Assembly (NCBI GenBank): GCA_002869845.2
Contig: NEWS02000003.1
Span: forward strand, 152,292-199,801
DNA: 47,510 nucleotides
Source of the DNA: Nitrospira sp. CG24B
Lineage (GTDB): Bacteria; Nitrospirota; Nitrospiria; Nitrospirales; Nitrospiraceae
Direction of reading: 5' to 3'
A program made the translations under genes and the position numbers. The notes under the pieces were generated by a model that was given only the letters and a program-made list of their open reading frames with translations, was not told where the DNA came from and made no database searches. Shown here piece by piece: positions 9,085 to 20,300 of the stretch. The first letter of the stretch is position 1; every line of letters starts with the position of its first letter.

Positions 9085-10047
9085 ATGGAACCAAAGGTCA
9101 ACTATATCCTGGTCGGATCGTTTGTGGCGTTTCTTGGAGCGGCTGTCCTGGTTGGAATTTTGTGGCTAGGGAAGACCGACTACCGCGGCTCTTATGACCG
9201 GTACGAGGCCTACATGCGTGAGTCAGTGGCAGGATTGAGCGTGGATTCGACTGTCAAATATCGTGGCGTGGATGTTGGGCGGGTCAAGTCCATTGCCTTG
9301 AGACCGGATAATCCGGAAGAAGTGCTGTTGACTCTTGATATTATTCGGGGAACGCCGGTCAAGACCGACACGATCGCCAAATTGGAAACCCAGGGTCTTA
9401 CAGGTCTTGCCACAATTAATTTGACTGGGGGGAGTCGGGATGCTCTGTCCCTGCAGGCCCAGACGGGACAAGCTTACCCGGTCATCAAGACCGGTCCTTC
9501 GCTTTTCTTCCGCTTGGATGAAGCGGTGTCCCGCTTGCTCTCGGAGGAAGGTTTGGCTCAACTGTTGGTTGATCTTGATTCCGCGGCGAAAGGAGCGGCA
9601 AAGGTTCTCGATGAAGACAATCGCATACTGTTGAAGCGGACGATCAAGGATCTTTCGGATGTAGCCCAGACAGTTGCGACCCATAAGACTCAAATTGAGC
9701 AAAGCTTGAATGGTGCGGCCAGAAGTGCCGACAACCTAGTCAAACTCACGGCGTCCCTGAACGAGCAGGTTCCGACTCTGCTCGCCGGCCTCAACAAGAG
9801 CGTCGCTGCGTTGGGTACAGCGACCGATGAACTGGCTCGGACCAGCAAGGCCGTTGGCACCGTTGTCAATGAAGCCAGACCAGAGCTGCAGCAGTTCACG
9901 CGGCGGACTTTGCCTGAAGCCGGGCAGTTGGTCACGGAACTTAGACAGCTCACTGGTACACTCAATCGGGTGGCTAGAGAATTGGAACGAGAGCCGAGTT
10001 CGCTCGTGTTTGGACGAAAAACGCCATCACGCGGACCAGGGGAGTAA
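9085..10047 (+). CDS. mlaD: MlaD/MCE-domain periplasmic lipid-binding protein
   Basis: This is the substrate-binding component of the Mla-type system, anchored in the inner membrane by a helix at residues about 7-28. The MCE domain follows, with VAGLSVDSTVKYRGVDVGRV (46-65) and GLTGLATINLTGG. The C-terminal half (about 150-300) is a long amphipathic region rich in A, L, T and D heptads, as in MCE proteins that build helical tunnels or coiled coils. The 320-residue length is in the range for MlaD/Ttg2C-like proteins with an extended tail. It follows the ATPase across the repeat-containing gap, and its stop lies 27 bases before the lipoprotein gene, so the three belong together. Confidence 0.9.
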   Translation: MEPKVNYILVGSFVAFLGAAVLVGILWLGKTDYRGSYDRYEAYMRESVAGLSVDSTVKYRGVDVGRVKSIALRPDNPEEVLLTLDIIRGTPVKTDTIAKLETQGLTGLATINLTGGSRDALSLQAQTGQAYPVIKTGPSLFFRLDEAVSRLLSEEGLAQLLVDLDSAAKGAAKVLDEDNRILLKRTIKDLSDVAQTVATHKTQIEQSLNGAARSADNLVKLTASLNEQVPTLLAGLNKSVAALGTATDELARTSKAVGTVVNEARPELQQFTRRTLPEAGQLVTELRQLTGTLNRVARELEREPSSLVFGRKTPSRGPGE

Positions 10048-10074
10048 TATACGGAAGAATGATGCGAGCATGAG

Positions 10075-10713
10075 ATGATGATCTTTCGACTCACACATAT
10101 AGCCTGTGCGCTGTTAGTGTTGACGGCGGCTGGTTGCCTGTCGCCCCGTGGGGATTCCGCAGAGGTTCATACTTATCAGTTGAGTCTGGATAGATGGTCC
10201 AGCGAGACCCGTTCCGGCGAGGGTGATGGCCCGGTGTTGCTGGTGAGTCAGCCTCAAGCCGAGCCAGGCTTTGAGACACAGCGCATGGTGTACGTCAAGC
10301 GTCCGTACGAGCTTGAGTACTATGCCGTGAATCAATGGGCCGAGACACCGGTGCGCATGTTTGCGCCGTTAATGGTCCAGGTGCTCAACCAGAGTGGCGT
10401 GTGGCGCGCCGTGATTCCGCTACCGAGCTCGGTTCGAGGGGACTATCGCCTCGATTCATATGGATTCGTCCTACAGCAGGAGTTTCTCCAGCAACCCAGT
10501 CGTGTGAGGGTCATGCTTCGCGCACAGCTGGTCGACTTACACGAGTCGACAATCCTGAGTGCGAGAACGTTTGAGGTCGTGGAGAACGCCACGAGCGAGA
10601 ATCCCTATGCGGGTGTCCAGGCTGCTAACCGAGCGGTTGCCGGGTTACTCGATCAAATCGGTTCGTGGCTTCGGCAATGTATCCAGCATGCGCCTGAGTG
10701 CAGCCGCGCATAG
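10075..10713 (+). CDS. ABC-type transport auxiliary lipoprotein (PqiC/YmbA-like)
   Basis: This is a 212-residue outer-membrane lipoprotein candidate. The signal peptide ends in the lipobox LTAAGC, making C21 the lipidated residue. The mature part contains VKRPYELEYYAVNQWAETP, a pattern typical of the auxiliary lipoprotein family that partners MCE systems (PqiC-like). The ATG at 10075 is followed by another ATG at 10078; either could be used. As the fourth gene of the Mla-like operon it probably forms the outer-membrane end or docking part of the lipid bridge. That role is inferred from operon context. Confidence 0.8.
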   Translation: MMIFRLTHIACALLVLTAAGCLSPRGDSAEVHTYQLSLDRWSSETRSGEGDGPVLLVSQPQAEPGFETQRMVYVKRPYELEYYAVNQWAETPVRMFAPLMVQVLNQSGVWRAVIPLPSSVRGDYRLDSYGFVLQQEFLQQPSRVRVMLRAQLVDLHESTILSARTFEVVENATSENPYAGVQAANRAVAGLLDQIGSWLRQCIQHAPECSRA

Positions 10714-10837
10714 ATATTCATGAACTGATCTTTATGCATTGATGAAACGGATTGACGCTCTCTCCTTTGGGCTGCAACTCACCCGGTTTCATTGTCGCAG
10801 TAAACGGTTGTCTCCCCAAAAGAAGACAAGCATATTC

Positions 10838-11287
10838 ATGTGGAACCCTATCGCATTGGCATTCGTGCTTCTCGCAGCGTTGCTGCTTCATGAATCGGCG
10901 TGGGGCGCTGGCCCTGTTGCGAAAGATGGAGCGAATCAGCCGCATCGTATCGTCATGCATCTCAACGCTAGTGACGAAAAGGTCCAGCGCGGCGCGCTCA
11001 ACAACATCAAGCATCTCTATCAGGAACTCGGGCCGCAGAACCTCACGGTTGAACTGGTGGTGCATGGGGCAGGCCTCCCGCTTCTGACAAAGAAAGGCAC
11101 AGCATTTGCTGCCGAGTTGGCTGATTTAAAGAAGACGTATGGCATCAGCTACACGGCCTGTTCCAACACCATGAAGACTATGCAGGTGACGAGGGAGGAT
11201 TTGATCGGCGAAGTAGATGATACCGTGCCGGCGATGGTCCGACTCATGGAGCGACAGGAACAAGGTTGGGTGTACATAAAGCCGTAA
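10838..11287 (+). CDS. exported DsrE/DsrF-like protein
   Basis: This is a 149-residue protein with a signal peptide (hydrophobic residues 4-17, cleavage near SAWGA-GP) and a DsrE-like fold: HRIVMHLNASDE, then VELVVHGAGLPLL and a single cysteine in YTACSNTM. DsrE-family proteins bind or transfer sulfane sulfur, and exported versions are of unknown function. I chose the ATG at 10838 because it puts the signal peptide at the N-terminus; the frame also opens at TTG 10739/ATG 10742, which would add about 33 residues. It is followed 40 bases later by an OsmC-like gene, a pairing also seen further on (26635 and 29559). Function is inferred only at family level. Confidence 0.75.
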   Translation: MWNPIALAFVLLAALLLHESAWGAGPVAKDGANQPHRIVMHLNASDEKVQRGALNNIKHLYQELGPQNLTVELVVHGAGLPLLTKKGTAFAAELADLKKTYGISYTACSNTMKTMQVTREDLIGEVDDTVPAMVRLMERQEQGWVYIKP

Positions 11288-11327
11288 CCGATGGGTATTG
11301 ATTCAAAGCTAGAGCCGTGGAGGAAGA

Positions 11328-11762
11328 ATGGAACAAAAGAGTAAAGTGTATCTGTATCAGACCGCAGTGAAGTGGACGGAACAGCGCAAGGGCGTGATCG
11401 CTTGCACAGGGAAGCCTGATGTGCAGGTGGCAACACCGCCGGAGTTCAAGGGACATGACGGCATCTGGTCTCCCGAGGATCTCTTCGTGGCCTCCGCCAA
11501 TGTCTGTTTGATGACGACGTTTCTCGCAGTGGCGGAACGAGCCGGACTCGCCTTCTCTGCCTATGAGAGCACGGCGGAAGGTCGATTGGAGTTGGTGGAG
11601 GGAACATTTCAATTCACTGCCATCACGATCAGGCCTTCCATCACCTTGAAGTCTGGAGAGGATGCGGGCAAAGCCAAGGAGCTGATTGAAAAAGCTGAGC
11701 GGAATTGTTTGATTTCCAACTCGATGAAAGCCTCAGTGACCTTGGAGCCGGTCATTCGCTAG
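11328..11762 (+). CDS. OsmC/Ohr-family protein
   Basis: This 144-residue cytoplasmic protein has the OsmC layout. A beta-rich N-terminus (VKWTEQRKGVIACTG) is followed by a helix with the first conserved cysteine in SANVCLMTTFLAVAERAG and the second in AERNCLISNSM. OsmC/Ohr proteins reduce organic or fatty-acid hydroperoxides through this cysteine pair; some relatives act on sulfane sulfur. The start has a GAGGAAG leader. It is convergent with the lipopeptide operon, whose last gene ends 81 bases downstream on the other strand. The substrate cannot be told from sequence. Confidence 0.85.
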   Translation: MEQKSKVYLYQTAVKWTEQRKGVIACTGKPDVQVATPPEFKGHDGIWSPEDLFVASANVCLMTTFLAVAERAGLAFSAYESTAEGRLELVEGTFQFTAITIRPSITLKSGEDAGKAKELIEKAERNCLISNSMKASVTLEPVIR

Positions 11763-11843
11763 CACTGCTGCACTCCTTGCCACTGAGGCTTGTGTTGGTG
11801 AGTAGGAAGGTGGAGTCGTGAGGTCAGAGTCAACGGAGAGCGG

Positions 11844-12629
11844 TTACTGGTGATCGAGATCGAACTGTGTAACCGAGTCTACGCTCTTGGCAGCCACCGC
11901 TGCTTCCCATCCCGTTTCACAAGAGAGAAGGCGAACCTGCAACGTATCCGTGAACTGCGCACCCAATCGTGCCCGAACTTCCGTGCCGACTCCGTCGCCC
12001 TCAAGGAAGATTTCGCAGTCGGGCAATCCCTGAAGACCAATACCTTGTGCCTTGAGCAGCGCCTCTTTCGCAACCCAGTACCAGAAGAATCTCGCGGCGC
12101 GCTGTTCCTCAGGAGCCTCCATGATCGCGGTGTGTTCGGAACGAGTAAAATAGCGCTTGGATAATTTTGCAACCTCGACTTCTGAGCGAACGCATTCAAG
12201 ATCCACTCCGACTTCCTGCGTCTGTGAGACTGCGATGAGCGCACGGCCATAGGCGTGAGACAAATTGAACGTGATCGCTGACCGATCTCGTAGTTCTCTT
12301 GTCAGGAAGGGCTTGCCTGTTGCACTGCGCTCCAGTGCGACTACATCCGGAGTGACTCCAAGGTACTTACTCAGCACGGCTCTCAGACCTCCGTGAGCCA
12401 GCACGTAACGTTGCCGGATATCGTCCCGAACAAGGCGCGCTGCTCGATGCCGCTCGATTACATCCAACCAGCTGGTGCATTCCTCCAGACAGCGCTGCGA
12501 TCCGTCGAGCTCAATCCCCCACAGGTGAACGGTGTTCGATGGAAGGCAGATATGATTCCCCCGCCGTGTATCGGCTAGGCGCTCAAGTGATTGGAACGAG
12601 ATCAGCATCTTGCAGTTCCAAATGCACAC
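11844..12629 (-). CDS. Sfp-type 4'-phosphopantetheinyl transferase
   Basis: This enzyme transfers phosphopantetheine from CoA to the serine of carrier domains, activating the adjacent synthetase. Numbered from the GTG start, the motifs are FNLSH (121-125), GVDLE (141-145, Mg-binding D143 and E145) and WVAKEALLKAQG (185-196, with K188/E189 and K193), the hallmark of the Sfp class. The length of about 260 residues is slightly long because the start is uncertain: GTG at 12629 or ATG at 12608. It is the last gene of the operon, about 10 bases after the exporter. It should convert S628, S1694 and S2750 of the synthetase. Confidence 0.92.
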   Translation of the reverse strand: MCIWNCKMLISFQSLERLADTRRGNHICLPSNTVHLWGIELDGSQRCLEECTSWLDVIERHRAARLVRDDIRQRYVLAHGGLRAVLSKYLGVTPDVVALERSATGKPFLTRELRDRSAITFNLSHAYGRALIAVSQTQEVGVDLECVRSEVEVAKLSKRYFTRSEHTAIMEAPEEQRAARFFWYWVAKEALLKAQGIGLQGLPDCEIFLEGDGVGTEVRARLGAQFTDTLQVRLLSCETGWEAAVAAKSVDSVTQFDLDHQ

Positions 12630-12638
12630 GTTCCGACA

Positions 12639-14300
12639 TCATGTCGTCATCCTTGCGCCGCTGTCCCTCACATGTTCCACAACCTTCCCGTCATCCAATT
12701 TAATGATCTGGTTGCCGAGATGGAAATACCGATCATCGTGCGTAATCACGATAACCGTTTTCCCTCGCGCGCGTAGGTCCGGAAGCAATGTCTTGTAAAA
12801 CACCTCCTTGTACTGCGGATCTTGATCCGCCGCCCATTCATCAAACACATAGATCGAGCGATCCTCCAGGTAGGCCGTAATAAGCGCCAACCGCTTGCGT
12901 TGCCCTTGAGAGAGATCAAGGGTTGAGAAGGTGCGATCGCGTACAGTGACTTTGTGATCCAAATGCAGCAATCGCAAGTATTGAGGCGCGAGGCTATGGA
13001 CCTGAGAATCCGAGTGACCAAGGAGTTTCTTGAAGAGGTAAAAGTCTGAAAATATGACTGAGAAGTGTTCGCGGTACCACTCTCGATTGGCATCAGTGAT
13101 CATCGTACCAGCCAGTTTCACGTCTCCTCGTAGCGGCTGATACAACCCCGAAAGAACTTTTACGAGTGTGGATTTCCCGCTTCCATTCCCTCCAATGATG
13201 AACACCAATTCGCCTGGACATAACTCGAGGCTGATGGGACCCAGCGTGAAGGGCGTTTCGGCATCATTATCTTGCTCGTAAGAAAACACGACATCGGTCC
13301 ATTGCACGATGGGAGAGATCCCAGGCTCGAGACCTACCACTTCTCTCGTCTGGACGTCCTCTGGACAGACATCCAGCGATATGCCCAATCGTTCAATATT
13401 TTCCAATGCCACTTGACCTCGTTCGAGAGTTGGTGCCGTACTGATGATACTTGAAATGGGGCCCATCATATAGATCATGGCGACAATGTATCCAGTCAGT
13501 GCCTCTGAAGAGATAAGCCCAAAAGATGGAAATAGGAAAATGATGAAACCGATGAGGGAGTATAGGGAGACCGCATTCCAGGCTCCAAGCAGCGCTTGTA
13601 TCCGCGTTGCTTCCAGATTTGTCTTTCTATAGAGTTCCGCCGCTCCTCGCACTTCCTCATCGACAAACTCCTGTCGTCGCGCCCGATGCATCAACAGCTC
13701 CTTTAGCCCGTCGGTGAGCGAGCGAAAGCGTTGAAACAACTCAGCTCTGGCATCACGGGATGCGGCAATGATATCGCGGACACTGGTGTGTAACCACTGA
13801 TGTACTACGACACTCACGACTGCAACTCCGAGCACTGCGAGAAATATGCTCCACGACAACCAAGCAAGGAAGATTCCGCAGCCCAACACAAGTGCGCCGT
13901 TCATGAGAAAACTAGGGAAGCATTGGATCGCCCAGGTAACCCAACTCACGTCATCCGTTAAGGTGACTAGAATATGGTTGGCCCCTCGTTGTTCGGAACG
14001 AAGTAACGGAGCCCGCAAGATCTTTGCGCAGAGAGACAAAGAAAGGTCCAGGATTGTGTCTTGTGAAAAGCGGACGAGCAGAACCTGGGATCCAAGCTGT
14101 GCCAGAATCTTGCCGGCGACAAGGCCGACAAACCCTAGCAGTACAAGAAGGGAATGGTCAGAGGGATGATGAACCACATAATTGATAAGCGCTAAGACTC
14201 CGGCGCTCAATAGCCCAGACAGGGTGCCGAGACAGAGCATGAGCCAGGCCATGGAGCTCGACCGCTGCACGATAAATCGGAAAAATCGTCCAAAGGGCAT
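12639..14300 (-). CDS. cyclic-peptide/siderophore-type ABC exporter (SyrD/PvdE/YojI-like)
   Basis: This is a one-piece exporter with six membrane helices in residues 1-290 and an ATPase domain after about 335. The ATPase shows Walker A GGNGSGKST (370-378), the signature LSQGQ (463-467), Walker B IYVFDE (483-488), then AADQDP and the switch histidine H521 in ITHDD. The block DEWAADQDP followed by FYKTLLPDLRARGKTV is characteristic of the SyrD/PvdE/YojI family, which moves lipopeptides or siderophore precursors from cytoplasm to periplasm. At 553 residues it is family-sized. It starts 48 bases after the synthetase and most likely exports its product. Confidence 0.92.
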   Translation of the reverse strand: MPFGRFFRFIVQRSSSMAWLMLCLGTLSGLLSAGVLALINYVVHHPSDHSLLVLLGFVGLVAGKILAQLGSQVLLVRFSQDTILDLSLSLCAKILRAPLLRSEQRGANHILVTLTDDVSWVTWAIQCFPSFLMNGALVLGCGIFLAWLSWSIFLAVLGVAVVSVVVHQWLHTSVRDIIAASRDARAELFQRFRSLTDGLKELLMHRARRQEFVDEEVRGAAELYRKTNLEATRIQALLGAWNAVSLYSLIGFIIFLFPSFGLISSEALTGYIVAMIYMMGPISSIISTAPTLERGQVALENIERLGISLDVCPEDVQTREVVGLEPGISPIVQWTDVVFSYEQDNDAETPFTLGPISLELCPGELVFIIGGNGSGKSTLVKVLSGLYQPLRGDVKLAGTMITDANREWYREHFSVIFSDFYLFKKLLGHSDSQVHSLAPQYLRLLHLDHKVTVRDRTFSTLDLSQGQRKRLALITAYLEDRSIYVFDEWAADQDPQYKEVFYKTLLPDLRARGKTVIVITHDDRYFHLGNQIIKLDDGKVVEHVRDSGARMTT

Positions 14301-14348
14301 CGTCGAGAAGCCTCACTGTCACCAAGAAAGGAGAGTGGATGTACACAC

Positions 14349-17300
14349 CTAAATGACGTTGGCTAATGGCGCTGGCTCATTGTGAGTATCTTCACCAAGG
14401 AAGGTCTGGAGATGCTTTGTCACTTCTTCCACATGTGGTGTGACAAGGAGCTGCCCAGAATTGCTGGCGGCAACCTGTACAGTCCTGCTCCCTTCGCCTC
14501 CAAAATTTTGCCAGACATGTCTGGTATCTGTTACCGACTGAGCGACATATCGTTTTGATGCCATGATATTGAGAATATGCCCAGGGTATTTGCGAACGTC
14601 GTAGCGAGCCACAGCCTGGAGCGTGGCTCGAGTCACTTGTTCGACTTGGAATTCGACAAATAGCGCATCGTTAGCGGCATTGGTTTGCGATAACGACATG
14701 AGTCTCTTGTATCTATGCTGGAGAACTGAAGCCCAGTCTTTGACCGGCAAACGAGCGAGCTTGGGAATTGTACGCAGTATCCTCCACAGCAGAAACAGAG
14801 GCAGCCCAAACGTCATCGGCAACTTATAACGATGTGGGCGATATGTGGATGGATGCCATGTATCCATCACCACAAGTGTGACGGCCTGCCCCTGACCGAC
14901 CAGTTGCTGAGCCATTTCATACGCGATCAGTCCACCGGTGCAGCCCCCAAGGACGGTATACGGACCGTTTGGGCGAAAGCGACGGATTTGTGCAACATAG
15001 TGACTCGCCATCTCCGGCACCGATGTAAACGGCGCCTCTTTTCCGTCCAGTCCTCGTGCCTGTAACCCGTAGGAGGGTTGATTCGGCCCCAGCAGCTTTG
15101 CCAGCTGAGCAAAGACTAATATATTACCCCCCACTCCGGGCACCATGAAAATCGGTACTGCAGTCCCGTTCGGCTGAATGGCGACAAGCGATTGCCATGG
15201 CGGCGTCCAGTCTTCTTGCGAAAGCACAGACGCGAGCTCGGCAATGGTTGGTGCTTGAAACAGTGTCGCGAGCGGAAGGCGCTTTCCATATACCTTTTCG
15301 AGAAGAAAGAAGAGGTGGGCGGCTTTGAGTGAGTGGCCACCGAGATCAAAGAAGTTGTCGTGGATCCCAATTTTTGGGACTTCCAGTACTTGCCGCCACA
15401 AGGCTGTGAGTTGAACTTCTGCCTGATCACGGGGGCCACTGTGAACCAATTCATCTGAGACCGAGGAGACAGCAGATGGTAAGGCTTTCCTGTCGACCTT
15501 GTTATTGGCCGTCAAGGGCAGGGTTTTCAGAAAGACGAAGAGGGAGGGGACCATGTAGTCCGGAATCTCGGACCGAAGAAATAAGCGAAGTTCCTGCTGG
15601 CTTGGAGCAGAGCCCTCTTGGCAGACCAGATACGCCACCAACTGCTTTGCACCTTGCCGGTCCTCCCGCGCGATGACTGCTGCCTGACGGACAGCTTGAT
15701 GACGGCTCAGCGCGGTCTCGATCTCACCCAATTCGATCCGATAGCCTCTGATCTTGACCTGGTGATCCGATCGACCCAGATGGACGATGCGTCCATCCGG
15801 GCGATACCGTGCCAAGTCTCCCGTTCGATAGAGTCTTGCGAGGGGCTCTGGAGAAAATGGATGAGGGATGAACCTCTCCGCTGTTAAGTCAGGCTGCCCC
15901 CGATAGCCTCGGGCTAACCCATGGCCGCCGATATAAAGCTCACCGGAAACTCCGACTGGGGCTGGCTGCAGGAATTGATCCAAGATGTACACGTCTGTAT
16001 TGGCGATTGGTCTCCCAATGGTAATCTCCCGATCAGTCCGTTCGATTCGTTCGACCGTAGACCAAATCGTGGTTTCAGTCGGACCATACATGTTCCACAA
16101 GGCGACGCAACGCTCCAGCAGTGACGCCGCAAGATCCGGAGGAAGGGCCTCCCCTCCACAGAGTACCGTCAGTTTGCTACAACCGCGCCATCCCACCTCA
16201 ACCAGCATGCGCCATGTGGCAGGGGTCGCTTGCATGATCGTCGGCTGAACGGTTTCACAGAGATCACGTAATTGTCGTCCGTCCATCGCGACCGTTCGAC
16301 TGGCGATCTCGATACGGGCTCCGGCCAGTAACGGCACATACAATTCCAAGCCGAAAATATCAAAGGAGATTGTCGTCACCGAGAGCATGACATCGTGAGC
16401 GGTACATCCCGGAGCTTGCCGTATCGAACTCACGAAGTTCACAAGAGCGCGGTGCGGAATTTCCACGCCCTTGGGCTGTCCTGTGGAACCAGACGTATAC
16501 AGAATATACGCCAGGTCTTGAGGCGTGGCGATCGTGCCTAGGTCGTGGTCTGCTTCTTGCGCGATGCGTTCCTCCTCGCGGTCCATACACAGTAAGCGGC
16601 AGACCTGCGCATCAAATCGGTCGGCGAGTGATGTGGTTGTGAGCACGATGGCGAGGGAGGCGTTATCGGCCATATACCGGAGGCGATCCCGTGGAAACTC
16701 AGGGTCGAGAGGAACATAGGCCGCACCTGTTTTCAGGACGGCCAGCAACGCAATGACCATCTCCAACGATCGATCGAGACTAATACCCACCGTGACACCA
16801 GGCTTGGCGCCCAGGGTTCGCAGGTAGCCTGCCAGTTGATTGGCCCTGGCATTAAGCTCACCGTACCGCAGTGCCTTCGGTCCCATCGACAATGCAACGG
16901 CCTCGGGCGTCCGCTTGACCTGAGCTTCAAACAGCTGAGGAAAACATTCAGGCTGTGGATACTCTCGTTGCGTGCGGTTCCAATCCTGCAACATCTGTTG
17001 CCGCTCGGGCGCCGTCACGGTCGGGAGTTCGGACAGTTTACGCTGGGGATTTGCCAATGCGCTTTGGAGTAGGAGCTTATACTGTCCGAGCATCCGCTCG
17101 GCAGTCTGAGGCTCGAAAAGATTGGTATTGAACGTCAAATACGCTCTCCGGGAGAACTCTGTCTCGATCGTCAAACTTAAGTCGAATTGTGCGGCTTGCG
17201 TCTCCACCTCGAATGGCACCCAACTCAACCCTTGGACGTTGATCTCCCCTATTGGAGCATTCGGGACATTGAAGAGGACCTGCACCAGGGGGGCAGAGCT

Positions 17301-20300
17301 TTGGTCACGAGAGGAGTGCACCATCTCGACTAATTTGTCGAACGGGAAGTCCTGATTGGCATAGGCCTCTAACGCCGTGTCACGCACCCGTGCCATCAAC
17401 TCGATGAACGTCGGATCGCCAGAGAGATCGGTACGGAGCACGAGTGTATTGACAAACGAGCCGATGATCGATTCGACCGCGGATTGAGTTCGGTTGGCGA
17501 TGGGAGAGCCGATAGCCACATCAGTTTGTCCGGAATAGCGACGCAAGAGAATCTGGAAGCACGCCAACAGGGTCATGAACACCGTCGCATTATGTTCCGC
17601 GCTGAATTGTTTCAGGCGTTCAATCAACGAGGTGGGCAATTCCACCATGCGATGTGAGCCGTTAAACGTTTGTACGACGGGCCGTGGATAATCGGTCGGC
17701 AACGAGAGCTTTGACAGCCCGGCCAGCTTCTTGTGCCAATAGTCTGATTGTGTGCTCAGCCAGTCGTCGGTCAGACAACGTCGTTGCCACACGGCATAGT
17801 CGGCATACTGAAGAGGGATCGGTTTTGCCGACGGAATGTCTCCTCGGCAAAACGCGTTGTAGAAGAAGGCAAACTCATGGCCGATGACTCCGAATGACCA
17901 CTGGTCTCCGATGATATGGTGCATCGTGAGCACCAACACATGGTCTTCAGGTTCGACTTCGATCAAGAGGAATCGTGCCAACGGGCCTTGCTCAAGATCG
18001 AACCGCTGGTTTGCTTCCTGCTCCACAAGCTGGGCCGCTTGCTGTTGTCGTTCCTCGCGAGGCCGTTGGGTAAGATCGACTTCGACCCAATGGGGAGGGC
18101 GAAAGGGGTGGATCGTTTGGACTGGTCCCTCACCCTTCATCATGAACGTCGTTCGAAATGCCTCATGGCGGTTACAGATGGCATCGACCGTCATCCGGAG
18201 AGCTGATTTGTTGAGCCGCCCCATTTGTCGTGATGCAAATGGCATGTTATACGCCGTGCTCTCAGGAGCCAGCTGATACATCAGCCACATACGTTGTTGA
18301 GAATAGGACAAGGGGAGTGGCTGATCTCTAGGCACCGGAGTGATCGGTGGCATCACGGAAACCGATTGGTTCTTCTGGCGCAAGCGCGCCACTTCTTCGG
18401 CCAATGCCGCAATCGTTGGTCGCTCAAACAGCGCCGGGAGTGAGATATCAATCTCAAAGAGTTCACGTATTCGAGAGACGAGTTGGGTTGCTAAGAGCGA
18501 GTGGCCTCCCTGCTCAAAGAAATGGTCGTGGACACCAGCCTCTGGGACTTGAAGCACGGATTTCCACAACTCAGCCAGAGATTCTTCGACCTGATTTCTG
18601 GGAGCCATTCTGGCTGCCGCTTGACCGGCTCTGTGTTCTGGGGCGGGAAGCGCATGTCGATTCACTTTTCCGGTGGCACTGAGCGGCATCGTGTCGAGCG
18701 ATAGAATGACGGATGGCACCATATAGTGCGGGAGTCGAGTGGCCAGATAACGGCGAATCTGTTCGAGCCTGTCTTTGAGCGACGACTCACCGGCGACATA
18801 ACCGACCAACCGGTGTTGGTCCGGTTTATCTCCCCGAAGCAGCACCGCCGCGTGATGCACACCCGGGAAGTTACTCAGCACATATTCGATTTCTCCTAGT
18901 TCGATCCGATAGCCACGCAGTTTGACTTGCTGGTCCATCCGTCCAAGAAATTCCACATTACCATCGGCGCGATACCGAGCCAGGTCGCCGGTCCGATACA
19001 ATCTGGTGCCGGGCACGTAGGGATTCGCAAGAAACCGCTCTTGAGTCAATTGCGGCTGGTTGACATAGCTGCGGGCCAGACACGCTCCCGCGATATACAG
19101 TTCTCCCGGCACGCCGATCGGCATCAGTTGTAGACTCGCATCCAGCACATACAGTTGCATGTGGGCGATGGGTTTGCCGATCGGAACGTGGGCTGCAGCT
19201 TCTTCCCGAGTCGTGTGATAGACGCTACACCAGACCGTGGCTTCCGTCGGTCCATATTCGTTGTACAGCGTGGCATGAGGCAGGAGCTGGTAATGTCGTC
19301 GCACGAGTTCAAGGGACAGACTCTCGCCGGCAGTAATGACGACACGAAGCGACTCGAGCTGAGTACTCAATGCCTCACCGAGCACGGCATGGTACAAAGA
19401 GGGAACCCACACGATGTGCGAGATGCGATGGTGCTTGATGAGCGTCGCAAGCTCCGTTGGGTCGCGATGGGCGGTCTCTGATGGGATGACCAGTTCCCCT
19501 CCCTGCAGCAACGTCCAAAATATACCTGTCACAGACCCATCAAAGGCCAGCGAGAAGGTCAGCAGGAATTGGCATACCGGGTCCGGATAGTACTGAAGTC
19601 TGGCATGCAGCGAGGTCACCAGACTGCGGTGTGTCACGGCCACACCCTTGGGCCTCCCGGTCGAACCCGAGGTGTAGATGATATAGGCAAGCTGATCCGG
19701 GGAGACCGAAAGCGCGAGGTTCTCCTCCTCCACTCCCCCCACGGTGGGTGCAGACAGGGTTTCCACATCACAGATCTGGCCGCTATAACTCTGTATATGG
19801 TTACGGAGATGCGCCTGTGTGACGACGATGGAAACGTGCGAGTCCTCCAGCATGAGCTGGAGGCGGTGATCGGGGAAGGACGGATCCAAGGGAACATAAC
19901 CGCCCCCTGCTTTGAGAATACCCAAGAGGCCCACGAGGGCATCTACCGAGCGCTCGACACAGAGCCCCACCGGGAGATCTGTACCGACTCCCAATTTCTG
20001 TAGCGCGCGAGCGACTCGATTCGCTCGTCGGTTCAGCTCTTGGTAGCTGATGGACTGGTCTCCGCACGTGACGGCGAGCGCAAGGGGAGTCCGTTCCACC
20101 TGTGCCTCGATGAGTGCATGGATACTAGAGGCCTGGGCGGACGATTCGTCCCACGCTAAATGAATGTTTCGTCTCTCCTCGGCGGTGAGTAATGACAGTT
20201 CATCAAGACGAGCCTCAGGTTTCTTGAGAAATTCCTCAAGCAAGATCTCCAGCTGTCCCAGCATTCGGTCCACCGTCGAATCGTCAAAAATCGTCGAGTC

